A DNA stretch of 64,000 bases from Auricularia sp. M13 (Eukaryota > Basidiomycota > Agaricomycetes > Auriculariales > Auriculariaceae), in contig CM073194.1 of assembly GCA_037042915.1 (NCBI GenBank), positions 3,720,001 through 3,784,000 of the forward strand. Direction: 5' to 3'. The notes beneath the pieces are model-generated. The model saw nothing but the letters and a program-made list of their open reading frames with translations. It had not been told where the DNA came from and made no database searches. Both the position numbers and the translations under genes were made by a program. Shown here piece after piece: positions 25,476 through 37,300 of the stretch (positions within the stretch are counted from its first letter, which is position 1; each line of letters starts with the position of its first letter).

Positions 25476-26477
25476 GGTTGAAGACGTGGTCACGGTACGG
25501 AAGGCGCGAACTTGGACTCCGCAATTGCCAGCTTTCGTTCCCACCACCATCCACTTCGTCGCCCGGCGCTGGCAACGTGGCCCACAGACACCTTGCTACC
25601 ATTTCCATACGGCTTCAAAAGCTTTTGGAAGCTCGGCTAAAGCGATTTTGTACAAGCAAACACACCTCGGGCTGTCAATTACAAGTAATGTAGTAGACTC
25701 CACCCCATCGCTGACATAATAGACCCTGTAGACCCCCTACAATGAGCAGACCCTATCTGCGTGAACTGGAGTGTTATGCTGAGCGATGCTGGACGATATC
25801 TTCTGCTAGCAGGCCGTATCACCGTCCCTCAACCGGCACTCCTCGAGATTTCTCTGCTAGCGTGGTGCAGCACGCCGCTGTACTCCCCCTCTCTGATCTC
25901 ATCACTGCACCTTTTTGCGCTGGCATGCTGGCATTCGCTATCATCGCAGGCGGAGTGCAGCATCTGGTGCGCTCATGCCAGACTCTGTCTTGCTGCATAG
26001 CATGCGCTAGCATAGAATACGCAGTTTTTTCGTACATCATGTCTTCGAGATAGGCAAATTCACTGTTCCGGCAAAGCCCCATCTGACACTGTCGAGGGGA
26101 AAGACAGACCAAGTCGAGCAGCAAATTTGCCGTAGCCGGACTTCGCGTATACAGGCTCAAGTTCGCCACGGTATTCAAGCATCGAATCGACGGTGTAGCC
26201 ATCGCCCGGACTTCGCATATACAGGCTCAAGTTTGCCATGGTATTCAAGCATCGAATCGACGGTGTAGCCATCGCCCTCTTCGAAAAACAGGACAGGAGG
26301 TCTTAACACCAACGGGCCCAGCGTAGCAGGTCAGAGAGACAGGAAAACGAAACTGGCCCTGGGCGTCACCGCCACACTCTCCGTGTCTAAATTCGGCGAT
26401 CTCGTTCCTAGCCTGCAAGTCATCCCGATTTGGAAGTATGATAACGTCTATCGGCGCGCTAAGTAGTATTCGACCAA
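25476..26477. other. Intergenic with GCTAGC sites and a 70-bp tandem duplication
   Basis: No gene supported. GCTAGC occurs at 25805, 25856 and 26006, which may mark the left side of the mobile unit described below. The duplication at 26136-26275 is listed separately. Confidence 0.4.
26136..26275. repeat. 70-bp tandem duplication, two copies
   Basis: Copies 26136-26205 and 26206-26275 differ at only four or five positions, mostly C/T changes. Seventy is not a multiple of three, so the unit is unlikely to be a coding repeat. Confidence 0.9.
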
Positions 26478-28158
26478 CTACATGCCAAGTCCATCGCCTC
26501 GTGTGTCCATCGGGTCATGATTCCAGACGCTCCCACTTGCCTGTTCATCTTCGCGCCCAGACCAACCACCACTGCTGCCATCGTAGAGGCCACTCGACCC
26601 CTGTCCATAGTTGGCGCCATCAGTGCCCGTGTCGTAGCCCATGGTCGCTGTGGTGTTATAGCCACTGTTGTGCACCGCGTAGTTGCTGGACATTCCTACC
26701 CGACTCGGCGGGCGCATGCTCTGCTGTCGGTGATAAGGCGGATGAGCGTTCGTCGATTGATACATGCGCTGCTGCTGCGGAGGCGGCACATGTTGCTGTG
26801 CGGGTGGCTGCGACGGCTGCGACGGCTGCGACGGCTGCGACGGCTGCGACGGCTGCGACGGGTGTGGCTGCTGCAGATGCTGCTGCTGCAGATGCGGCTG
26901 CTGCAGATGCGGCTGCTGCAGATGGGGCGGATATTGATACTGCCCCAGCGGCGGCGGCGGCGGCGGCGGCGGTAGCATCTGCTGGTGCGAGTTGCGAGAC
27001 GCCATGATCGGGCCCGCCAAGTCCTGCGAAGGAAGTTGCTGATACGAGCTGCCGGATGTCACCGCACCAAGTTGAGGAGGTTGGCCTTGACCGGACGCCG
27101 ACGACGATGCGTAATTAGAGGCCGACGGCGGATCATATGGACCCGGCACCTGCGGGCCTCCTTGACGAGGTTGCAACCTCGGCGGCGGCTGCGTTCGATA
27201 GGGTCGCGGTTGTGGGTGAACGATCCCCGGCGCGACGCTCCCGCCACGGCGCGCCTCTGTTGCTTGCGACGGCGGTCGACCGACTGGATGCTGTGCTGGT
27301 GTAAATGCGCCCAGGCCACGCTGTGGCATGATGATATCGCCGGCACGCGCAGTGCCCAACGACGTCATCTAGATGTCCGTGAGTAAGGATTCCGTTCATG
27401 CACCATGCTGCGCACCTGGTAGTCGGTGCCGTCGTCACCGCCGCCGAGCTGGGGCCAGTTGTACTGGTCGTCGTCGTTCTCAACCGCCGCGCGATCATAC
27501 ACCTTCTTGTGCTTCGGTTTGAGCCTCGACGGCGGCGGTGTATCCTCGGACGATTCACTGGAAGATGCACTGCCGTCGTCGTCATCGTCGTCGTGGTCGT
27601 GGGCGCTGCTATCGTCCTCGCTGTCCCTGGTCTCCTCGCGCTTACGCTTCGTCTTCTTCTTGCGCGAAGTGGCGGTCTTCTTGCCCTTTTCTTTCGACTT
27701 GCGGATTGCTTTTGAAGACTCTTTCGCCTTGACCTTGACCTGCGTCTCGCCCGCGGCCTTAGGAACAACATCGCGCACGTACAGAAGCGCCTTGCCAGGC
27801 ACGCCGTCGGGGTCTGCTGCCGCCATGAACAGCGGCACGTCGAGCCATTTCTTCTCGTCAGACTTCGCGCGACTCTTCGATGTTGCGATTTCCTCTGAGT
27901 CAGCGCTTGAGTCAGCATATCACCAGGAACTCCTCATGACTACGCACCCGGAGTCATGTCTTCGAGCGTTGGCCACGGCGTCTCGCCACGCTGCATTGAA
28001 TAGAACCATGCCAGCGCGGGCTTGTAGCCGGCGCTGTTGTCCAGCTGGCTTTTCTCGATGAGCGTGAGGACGTCGGGATGCCATCCTACGATACGCTTGC
28101 GGTTATTCATAAGCCACGTGCCAGCGTTCTTCCACATGGTCTTCGCCGTCGCGGGCAT
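26478..28158 (-). CDS. Orphan Gln/Pro-rich protein of the KDZ-associated block (part 2 or separate gene)
   Basis: Three exons join in phase across introns near 27905-27955 and 27320-27370. Order: a basic helical start (MPATAKTMWKNAGTWLMNN), a compact domain up to FMAAADPDGVPGKALLYVRD, a Lys-rich stretch, an acidic run of Asp/Ser, DDQYNWPQLGGGDDGTDYQ, and a long Gln/Pro/Ser/Gly-rich tail with (PSQ)n and LQQPH repeats. The tail resembles transcriptional activation or phase-separating regions. Only 21 bases separate this ATG from the stop codon of the next gene upstream on the same strand, so the two may be one protein whose joining intron I could not resolve, or one gene broken by mutation. Function unknown. 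Confidence 0.5.
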
Positions 28159-28179
28159 CCCGGCCTTGACTGCTCCGTG

Positions 28180-30638
28180 TTAGCCGCATGACCAGCCTTT
28201 TGGCGCATCCCGGTACATATGTTCCCAAGCCTGCACGAGAGTAGCCAATTCTCGCCGAGCTTCTGGCTGGTCCTTCAGAATCCTCTCCAGCGTATCCGTA
28301 CTGTAACGCTGTTCGGGCGGCAGATTGTCGATGTTGCTTGCCTCATTTACGCTGTGAATACTCATGAGCGACATAAATGTAATCATTTCGTCTCGGGACT
28401 CACATGATGACGGCTGCAATGAAGTCCAGAAACTCTTGCACTTTCGTGCCTTTGGCGACGATGAGCTTGTTGAGCTCCGGGCAGCTCGCCCACATGCAGT
28501 TCGCGTGCTTCCCCTTATAGTCTCCGGGTACGGCGCAAACGATGCCGCCAAAGGATACAATGCCGAATTCCCTGTGGTCCTTCTCGGCCTGCTAGATGCG
28601 TTAATTCCATTACAATCAACGCCGTTCCAATGACTTACCATCGCAAGGTGCCGCAGCTTCGCTTTGAGCATGACTTTGTACACGTCGCCTCGTGTGACGA
28701 TTTGCTTGGCGAAAGCCTCGCGACGACCGACGCGCCAGACCATGATCTCTTCCCGCATCTTCTCCCGCTGCTTGATGCTCAGATGGTCGACTGCGGCATG
28801 ATACTGGCGCCCGAAGCGTCGCACATAATCCGGGAACTTCTCTGTTTTACAAATATCAGCGGAGAGATGATAGACATACTTAGCAAGTACTGACCGTCAT
28901 CACGCATCTTGTTGTCCGGATCGGCGGCCCATTTCTCCAACCAGAGGTTGTACAGATTCTCGCCGCGCGAGAGCACATCAGCGAGGTTCAGCTCCTGCCA
29001 CACAAAGCGCTCGCTCTTCTGCAGGCGAGCTGCGACATCTTTGACTATTTGGCAGATGTCCGCGCGTGCCTGCGCGAGCGACTCTCGCTCGCTCGCGTTC
29101 AACGGCCCTGGTTTGTGCGGGATCCGCTTGGCGCTGGTGCCCGGGGTGCCCGCATCTGAGGCGCTGTCGTCGTCGTCGTGCAGTGCGTCCTTGAGCGAGT
29201 CGGCCATTAGCGAGTCGCCAAGTTCGCCCAGGCTCTTCGCGGTCTCCTCCATGTCCTCCTCGTCCCAGCCGGCGTAGTCGAGCGTCATGTCCGGGGCGCC
29301 GCCAACCTGCGAAGGTGCAGCCTTGTCGGCCAACTGCGCTGGCGTGGCCAGCAGCGCTTGAGGACGTGCCTGGACAGTTGGCTGCCGAGCCGGACGCGTA
29401 TGTAGTGGCGGCGGTGGCGGTGGGCCTGCACGTTGACGCTGCTGCTGCTGGTGCTGCTGCTGGTGCAGCGGCGGCGGCTCGTGATGGAACGGCGGCGGCG
29501 GCGGGGATGGCGGCGCGTGCTGCAGCTGCGGCTGGCGCTGGAACGGTGGCGGCGGCGGCGGCGCGTGCTGCGGGTTCACCTCCTCGTGCTGGAACGGCCC
29601 CGGCGGCGGCAGCGGCGCGTGCTGCAGCTGCGGCTGGTGCTGGAACGGCGGCGACGGCTGCGGCGGCGGCGGCGGAGACGGCTGGTGCTGCTGCAACAGC
29701 GGCTGCTGCTGCTGGAACTGCGGTGGCGGCGGCGGCGGCGGCGGCTGAGTCGGCTGCTGCTGGATCTGCAGTGGCGGCGGCAGTGGTTGCTGCTGGAACG
29801 GCAGCGGCGGCGGCGATGGCAGCAGGGGAGGCTGCTGCAGCAGCGGCAGTGGAGGCGGCTGCGCCGTCGGTGACGCCGCCAAGCCCGCTCCTGCCGCTGC
29901 CTTCTTCGCCTTCTTGGCACCTGCGCGACTGCTGGCTGCAGCGTCATGCTCGCCGCCATCAGATGCGGCCCGTTTGCGGCGACGTGTGGTCGAAGACTTC
30001 CGATCGGCACCGGCCGGCAATGTCGGTTGATCGTTCGTTGCGCCGAGCGCGGGCAATGCAGATGGAGGTTCCGACAGCGGGGTCAACGCCGAACTGGCGT
30101 CGCTCTTGGCCTCGTCGTTGCCTGCCACGTCGCGCTGGCCAACCAGAATGCTGAGCCCTTGCGCGCCGCTGGGACCTTGCGTGCCGCTGGGACCTTGCGC
30201 GCCGCTGGGACCTGGCTCGCCGCTGAGACCTTGCGCGCCGCTTTCGACCCGCGCCACGTATATGTAGCCTTTGCCTGGCTTCAAACTGGGGTCCTTGATC
30301 TCGTACAACTACGGCTGGTTAGGCGACTGGATTGGCTTGCTTCCACCAGAATGCAGAACACACCTCCTGGCTCTCCGTGCCGCTCGCCGCGGGTTTGCTC
30401 TTTTGACGGGATGAGCGGCGAAGATTTGGTGGCTATGGGATATGCTTAGCATTGCGTTGCCAGAGGTTAAACTCGACAAACGTTTTTTTCTTTGTGCGAA
30501 TCCCCGTGCCCGGCCGTGGCAGCGGACTCTGCGTGCTTCTACCAACCGCATACAGTCAGTGCTAGCATCACGGGACTACAAATTGCGGCGCACTTCAGGT
30601 CCTGCGGCTTTCTTCTCAGTTTTTGCGGCCTTGGGCAT
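28180..30638 (-). CDS. Orphan Pro/Gln-rich protein of the KDZ-associated block (part 1)
   Basis: Start ATG at 30638 (MPKAAKTEKKAAGPE), followed by two short exons and then a large one from 30308, all joining in phase. The N-terminus is basic. Residues after IKDPSLKPGKGYIYVARVE form about ten Gly-X-Y triplets (GAQ, GLS, GEP, GPS), then a Lys/Arg-rich segment, over 200 residues of poly-Pro with Gln, an acidic linker, and a folded helical end: LYNLWLEKWAADPDNKM, FPDYVRRFGRQYHAAVDHL, FGIVSFGGIVCAVPGDYKG and CPELNKLIVAKGTKVQEFLD. Ends at the TAA near 28180. No known family recognised; it shares GCTAGC sites upstream with the next genes. Confidence 0.5.
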
Positions 30639-30762
30639 ATTGTGCTGCTCGAATCTGGGCGCGAAGAATCCTGCGGAGGGGCGGGAAAGTGTCGAAGTCC
30701 AGCGTTGCGCTCATGGTTCAAATAGTCTGGTGCGAGTGATGATTTGTGGCTCTGTGTCCAGA

Positions 30763-31000
30763 TTCCCTGTGTCATTGTCATGCTACGCTTGGGGGATTAA
30801 TCCTCAACCACGGCGCTAGCTTGTGAATCTTGTATGGTTTCCCTGTGTCAGCGTCATGCTACCCTTGGGGGATTAATCCTCGACCACGGTGCTAGCTTGT
30901 GAGTCGCGTATCCCTCGCCTGGTTTCCCTGTGTCAGCGTCATGCTACCTTCGGACGGAGGAATCCTAAAGGCGGCGCTAGCTGCATGTGGCACGATGCTA
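30763..31000. repeat. Three tandem 76-85 bp repeats containing GCTAGC
   Basis: Copies begin at 30763, 30839 and 30924 with TTCCCTGTGTCA, go on through CATGCTACC and a GGATTAATCCT palindrome (changed in copy 3), and end in GCTAGCTTGTGA or GCTAGC. They lie in the 756-base divergent region between the genes starting at 30638 (minus) and 31395 (plus). Confidence 0.9.
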
Positions 31001-31238
31001 GCGTCGCTTTGTCTATCTCAATCCATGAGTTCAGATCAACTACGTGATGCTCATCATTGGACACCGTGGAAACCGACTTGCAGCTGCAGACCCTGCAGCA
31101 TCGTGCTAGCGGAATGCTGCAACAGAAGTCGTGGATTGCCTGGCTCGTCCGCAGCTGCATACTGATGGCCTTTCTCAACTTCGATGCTGCTAGCTTGAGT
31201 CTTCAGCTTCGTGTGCTCACCACATAATCACTGCTAGC
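30815..31238. promoter_or_regulatory. GCTAGC cluster in a divergent promoter
   Basis: The palindrome GCTAGC occurs at 30815, 30891, 30976, 30997, 31105, 31189 and 31233, and once more at 30561 in the first intron of the minus gene. The spacing and the shared flanks (often ATGCTAGC or TGCTAGC) suggest binding sites, either for a regulator or for the transposase. Confidence 0.45.
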
Positions 31239-31394
31239 ACTCTTCGCAGGGGGCTGTGCTTTTTCACAGCCAGACCGTTCCACTCGCACGCACCAAGTCC
31301 GACGTGTTCCCTCTTTACTGTCCTATGAGTACGCCTCTTTATCCATCCCACGTCGGAGGCTCCGGCGTTCCCACAGGCATCCCCCCGCACCCGT

Positions 31395-32752
31395 ATGAGT
31401 CTCGTCGCTCAAGCCCATTTATCCGACTTATCGCAATACAGACATCCCTGGATGGGCGAACTTATCGAGAGCCATCCTCCCGCCGATCGGCCCTCGTCTC
31501 CCCATCCGCTCGACAATTACTTTCTCCATCCAAGCGGCTGGAGTACTCCAGACGCCACGTCTAACGCTGACGACGACTGGCCGCACCCCGAAGATTGGGA
31601 CCCTCCTCCAAGGGCAGAACGACGCCCTCCGCCGCGGTGGGACAGAGTCTGGTCTTATGACCTCGACCTCAGTTCCAAGAACTGGATCAAGGCAGATTCG
31701 GTCGCGACTGCCTACATGTTCAACGCCGCGGTACGCTCTGTGCATTAGGCTGCGCGAATTCACGTCGTGAACTCACGCTATTCCGTTGTTCGCTCAGTTG
31801 GATCACGCGCTGCAGTGGGCAGAAGTCATCCGCCGACTCGACATGCGCTGGCACCGGGAGGACATGTTCAACCTCGCCATGTACGGCCGCGGAGCCCGTG
31901 GCGATATTGCCCCGGACGAGGTGCATGCCGCCCTGGATGCCATCTTCGCGGCGCGCGTTCCGGTTCCCAACTTCACCGAGTTGGAACTGCAGGGCATGCA
32001 TGCCAGGCTCGACATTGTCTGGCTGCGACACTCGCGCGCTCCCCCGCGTATGCAGCTCGCGCTGGTCCGGTTGAAGATGTTTGAAACGAACCAGGAGATC
32101 TTGCGGATGACAGAGGTCCTACGTGAGCATTGCCTCGTAGATTTCCGTGAGCTCATGATATGGTACGTCTGCTGTGACTGCCGCACTCGGAAATCACTCA
32201 CAAACTGTACTCTGCAGCGTCGACCCTCGCGCCGCAGTCATCTACGGCCGTACGAAGGAATCCGAGGGAATCTCGCGACGCTGGCGTTCGCTCGGCCTCG
32301 ATTATCCGCCACCGCATGAAGTACAACGCGATCGTGCCATCGACGAGTACAGCGACGTCTCTGGTTCGTCGAGGGACGACCCCAATGTCCCATATACTCT
32401 GGGAAGATGGGAGCGTGCCGAGCGTCTACACCGTCTAACGTCTCGTCGTTACGAGCGCGCGCTGACGCAGGCACGCAACATGGAGAAGACAGCACTCGCG
32501 CAGGAGGCTGAGCTTGCCACTCTGCTGAATCGCGTAGACGCTGGACGCACGATGATCAATGTCATCAAGCGGGGACTGCGTGCGCGCACGGACGAGGAGG
32601 AGCTGCGCATGCGCAACGATGGCCACTTTGATGCCATGTGGCTCACGCGCGCTCTCGATGCCGACAGGAGACCTGGTTTGGGGTCGGAAGATGTCGCTGA
32701 TGCTGGAGAGGGCAGTTCTGAGTGGCGCGATGACAATGTACCCTCTTTCTAG
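31395..32752 (+). CDS. Orphan helical protein of the KDZ-associated block
   Basis: Three exons (31395-31730, 31798-32162, 32218-32752) with GTACGY donors and CAG acceptors give 411 residues. The N-terminus is Pro/Asp/Trp-rich (DDWPHPEDWDPPPRAE). The middle is helical (LDHALQWAEVIRRLDMRWH and LALVRLKMFETNQEIL). The last exon has a coiled-coil-like stretch (LTQARNMEKTALAQEAELA) and an acidic end. No family recognised. It starts 757 bases from the divergent minus gene, sharing the repeat-rich promoter, and lies 1.5 kb before the transposase on the same strand. Confidence 0.6.
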
Positions 32753-32769
32753 TGTTGCTCGTGTTTCTA

Positions 32770-33620
32770 CTATGTACATTGCCATATGAGACCGTTTCCG
32801 AGATAGCTCGACTCGAGTGTGTCGCTGTCAACATCAAAGAGAAGAGTAATCTCACTGAGTGCATTGTCGACACGCTCAGCCTGCCGCTCGATGCGCTGGA
32901 GCGTGTACCACGTCGAACCCTCCGAGGCGCAGGCCGCTGGGTCGCGCCTCCAAGCCTCCTTTTGAGCCAAGTCTGCCGCTACCATAACCTTTCTGGCAAT
33001 AGCTGTAGCTGGAGCGAAGACATCTTCGAGCTCGCTCTTTGCGCGACCTTCATACCGCATGTTCAGCGCCGTCGCCGTGAACGATTGCCACTGCGCCTTC
33101 TCGCAACCCAGCGTTACCCAGCGCTTCAGATATTCGCTTAGGTTCAGGCAGAGGCCATCTAAATCGGTCTCCGTTGTTATCTGGCAGGTTTTCTCAGCAA
33201 AGTCGAGTTCAGGCACGTGTGGCGCGAACGGCGCAGACCGACCTCGAAACCGTCAGCAAGAGTTCCCTGGGTCTCTGTATAGCTTTTCGGGATGCGAGGC
33301 TCTCGGGAAACCTTCTTGAGCTTCTTTTCCTGCCTGTACCGACGCTGGCGTTCCTTTTCTGTGTCAGAATGTCTGAAAACACAACGTCAGCGACTGCCAC
33401 AAACTAGGAAGCCATCCAACCGTGCGTAGAAGGCTCTTTTGCGAGCCTTGTCGTCGACATGTATACGAGGACGTCCCCTGACCATGGATTGAACTCGCTT
33501 CGCACGCGTCCGTCTTAGTGCGTCGAATAGCAGGAGCTCGGCACTGATAAATCGGATGGAAAGACGTGCAAATGCACTCCGGCTTCCGACAGTGCTCGAT
33601 AAATTTCTGAGATTTTTCAT
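32770..33620 (-). CDS. Small AT-hook-like/basic protein of the KDZ-associated block
   Basis: Proposed three-exon gene. The N-terminal exon holds RGRPRIHVDDKARKRAFYAR, an AT-hook-like core followed by a basic stretch. After an intron at about 33372-33422 the frame continues HSDTEKERQRRYRQEKKLKK, a pattern often seen in small basic proteins near fungal transposons. A further short intron (about 33181-33242) leads to a helical C-terminal half (LCLNLSEYLKRWVTLG and WYTLQRIERQAERVDNALSE). The start could be either ATG at 33620 or the one at 33485. It is convergent with the 411-residue gene, stops only 17 bases apart. DNA binding is inferred from the basic motif alone. Confidence 0.45.
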
Positions 33621-34311
33621 TTTCTGCTCGAATTAAAGCATAAACAAGTGCAGAACAAGCAATAGAACATTTCTCATCGGAGGGATCGAGGAAATTAGCA
33701 CGGGTGGCAGAGGGATGGCCGGTTTCTGAGCGTACGGACGAAATTTGTAACTATCAACAGCGACAGAAACACATCGACAGTGCCAGTGCTGCCAGTTTCA
33801 TGCTACATATGCATATGCATATGGATTATCTTGTGTCCTCACCCATAATCTCGGAGAACCAGGTCAAAATAAAAGCTGCAAATGGACAAAAGTGCTGTAT
33901 ATGCCGAAGGCCGTACAGACGAAATTGCCATTGGGACTTACAGGCTACTATCTCAGACGAGTGAACCACCAGGAATACATATACCTTATGTGTGCATTCA
34001 TAATTGCTTTTTTCGAGGCTTTGAGAGGTCAGGACTGGAAGAGGCACTTCAGAAATGCTTTCGAGAGCAGCTCGGTTGATACCGCCGGCCAGTTCACTCT
34101 GGCCGGCGACCAAAACATCGTGAGCTGTGAGAAAATGGCGAAGATAGGCAAGATAACTAGAAATGACCCCCAAAAACATGTATGGCCGCTCTCTCTCACT
34201 TGGAGAAGACTGGATCGGCCGTACCGGCGATGCTAGCACGATGCTGGAAAGCGTGGCAACTCCGCTGCTACGTTGCTTGATCCCTCCCATCAACCACCGT
34301 CCTCCACAATG
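33621..34311. promoter_or_regulatory. Upstream region of the KDZ transposase gene
   Basis: AT-richer, with an alternating CATATG tract at 33805-33823. One GCTAGC at 34232 lies 80 bases before the transposase ATG. No separate gene supported. Confidence 0.4.
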
Positions 34312-37300
34312 AGCAAGCTGAATAGGCGCATACGCAACGCCAGGGCGAAGGCCGCTCTCGATGGACAAGCAGGAATGGGCGACGCAGGTCCATCCCAGCC
34401 AGCTCTTGTCCCTACGGCCGATCTCCCCAAAGAGCGGCGCCCGTCTCACATGCCAAAACTGCCTAAAGCATTGCGTAGCGGCGTCGACATGCACCTGGCA
34501 ACTGGGTCCACCCGCGAATTTAGCCAACGCGCAGGACTGTCGAAGTCCGTGGGCGGCTCCGACCCTCTGAGCCGCTTCTTCAGCGTTCCTGGTGGAAGTA
34601 CAGCGACCTTTGGCCCTCAACTCGCGACCATGGTCGCAAATCTCATGCCCGCAAATGCGTCAGACGGCAGTGACAATGGGGCTGCCGAGTTCGATGAGAA
34701 CGGCATCTCGATGAACTGGGTTCCACTCGAGAGTCGACATAGTGTGCGTCGCGCAGCCCAACATGCAAGCTGGAAGGACAGTGTTATCCCCAGCCTCGTC
34801 CTGCCGTTTATTGAGCACAAGCACCAATATGGTCCGCAAGTTCCCAAAGCATGCATGTGCGGCACCGGGCGCTCAATCGTCGTCGCACTGGCCCATTGGG
34901 ATGGTGAGTAGCAAGTCGCAGTGCATTGTGCCGCGTGATTGACCGAGCCAATAGAAATTAAAAGGACAACGTTGATTATTTGCAACTGCGCTACAGCGGC
35001 CACTCAACTTGTTGGCCTCGGTTACTTCCCATGCGCGCCGCTGCGCCCATCGTTGGCCTTCAGCCTGCCGCTGCTGGAATTCATATCCATTCATTCTCTT
35101 AATGTGTCGCCCAACTCGTCAGCATGGGCAGACAGCCTTGCAACCTTCTGGCAACGACGAAATATGACGCTGGACAGCGCGGTACGAGCAGGCGCATTGA
35201 ACATCACCCTCGTATGTTAAACTCATAGGGTTGTCAGGAAAGTTTCAGGAAGCGTCTGGCGAACGCTCTGCATTGGTATCAAGTGCTTGAAAACCAAGCG
35301 GACATGCATGTGCAACGTCTAGTCGATTGTCAGTACGCCGGGTCGTACATCATTTGAAAGTAGCTGAATCCAATTTATCTAGCAGCCAGGATGGCAGCGC
35401 CTGTAGCCGGCGTAAAACGCGGCGCCGACGAAGATGTTCCGATGCACAGGAGCAAACGGCGGCGAGCGGAAGATGAGAATGACGCGACGGCGGCCGCCGA
35501 CAGCGACAGCTCGTCATACGGCCAGCAGCCAGTGCAGCAGCCGCAACCCGTCCGCGACGGCTCAAGCGCAGCTGCAGCAGACGCAGACGGACCGCGCTCG
35601 CGGCCCAGCGATCTTCTGAGGTCGCGGTGCCCTCTGTGCTTCGGCGGCGAACGGCCAATCCTGGAGCACACGGAGTAAGCATGTTCTTCGCGCTGGACCT
35701 GCCCAGCCAGCACTGACGGATGCCCAGAGCTCATGTGCTCATTTGCCTGGACGCGAACTTTGCGCAGAAGAGGCGCAAGAGCGCGCGCGAAGATCCGCCT
35801 ACCCAATTTGCTGGCACTCGTTTCGTACCGCAGGCCGAGGTCGATGCCATGGAGGCCGAGGTCGAGTCCAAGCGCAGGAGGCCCGCGCCGCGGAAACGCA
35901 AGGCACAAGGGCAGGAAGAACTTCCCGATGAAGTTCTCGACGAGTGCAAGTCTTCGTTTGTCGCCGCGCAAGAACAGGTCACCAAGGCGTCCAAGAATTA
36001 TTATGCCGACACGGGCCTCATGGCGTTGCTCTGCCGCCACGATCGCGTGCTCTGGGTGGTCAACATGACGACGCCGGGAGAACGGCAGTACTACGCGCTT
36101 GCACTGTTGGACAAGTTAATGCGCGAACTTCCCGCCGACTGGAACGTCGGCTTACTCTACGACATCGCCTGCCAGCTGTCCCGCAGCATCGAGAAGGTAT
36201 GTGGGGTGGCGAGCACGGTCAGAAGAAATTGCGCGCTGATGTGCACACAGTTTGGGTTCTTAGCGAAACATGCTTCGCGGCTATCGTTCGCAGTCTCGGT
36301 ATTCCACGCCTACGGCCATCAATGGGCTTGTCAGCTGGTCTATCATCCACGCAAACGCGCTGGTTTCGGCTTGACTGATGGCGAGGGCTGCGAAAGGTTC
36401 TGGAGTGCTATCCGGCGGCTCATTGGCGTCCTGCGAGTGACCGGGGTGAGTGTTTCCTGTACTACTGTTACGTGAAGCTCACTGACAATGTTTGTTAGTT
36501 TTTCCGTCGCCTTTTCCTACTGGATCGACAGTTCAACTTCATTCATGAGGATGGCTTGCACAAGTTCGGCAAATGGCTCGCAAAGCGGTGGCGTGACACA
36601 ATGTGCCGCCTGCAAGAGGCGGAAGACTTGCTCAAGGAGGGCGGCGTTTCTGAGGAGACTTTACAGCAGGAGTGGTGCAACCAGCGCAGTTCGCAGCTGA
36701 AGCCGCTGCAACGTCAGTCCCGGCTCTGCATGTTCCCATTCGGACTGGTAACTAATGCATAAACAGGACAGAACAAGGCGGCCGGCGACAAGGAGCTTAA
36801 CAAGATCATTATCGATCAGGCCGCGGTCGAAGATCTACGCGCATTGAACAAGGCGCAACAGGCCAAGCTCAGGAAGCGCGCTGACAAGCTTAGCGCGCAC
36901 GAGCTCGAGGTACTTACAGCAAGCATCGACCAAACGACGCGCGAAATGCATACCCTGAAGGCGCGCATGAAGGCAGCAACTGCGGCACTTGGTACGGACT
37001 CAAGGACGCGTCTTCAGGAGTTACGAGGGAGTACCTACCTTTGCGTGCGGGTCAATGCGCGCGCACTACGCGCCAACATCCGCGAAGCAGTCCGAGCGCA
37101 TAAATTCGAGCGCGAACGGCTTGAGCGGTCGTACCGTCGGCACGTCATGCGTAAGTGCTTTGTTCATTCAAGCTACGCGTAGACTAGACTGATGTGTTGC
37201 GCATTTTGTAGAAAACAAGGAGCACACGCAGATGAAAGATATGGTGCAGCGGCGTCATAAGCGAATTACGACGCTCGTTCGGAAATTCAACGAGCACGTG

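Noticed and set aside
26800-26960. CRISPR-like or minisatellite array
   Set aside because: The short repeats are CAG/CCN codon repeats of a Gln/Pro-rich protein, not spacers between constant repeats.
29315-30154. Long plus-strand Ala/Val-rich reading frame
   Set aside because: It is the complement of the Pro/Gln-rich coding repeat of the minus gene; its composition follows from CNG-type codons on the other strand.
33826-34620. 264-residue minus-strand frame over the transposase start
   Set aside because: It overlaps the first transposase exon, which has a clean start, splice sites and family motifs; the minus frame has no recognisable domain.
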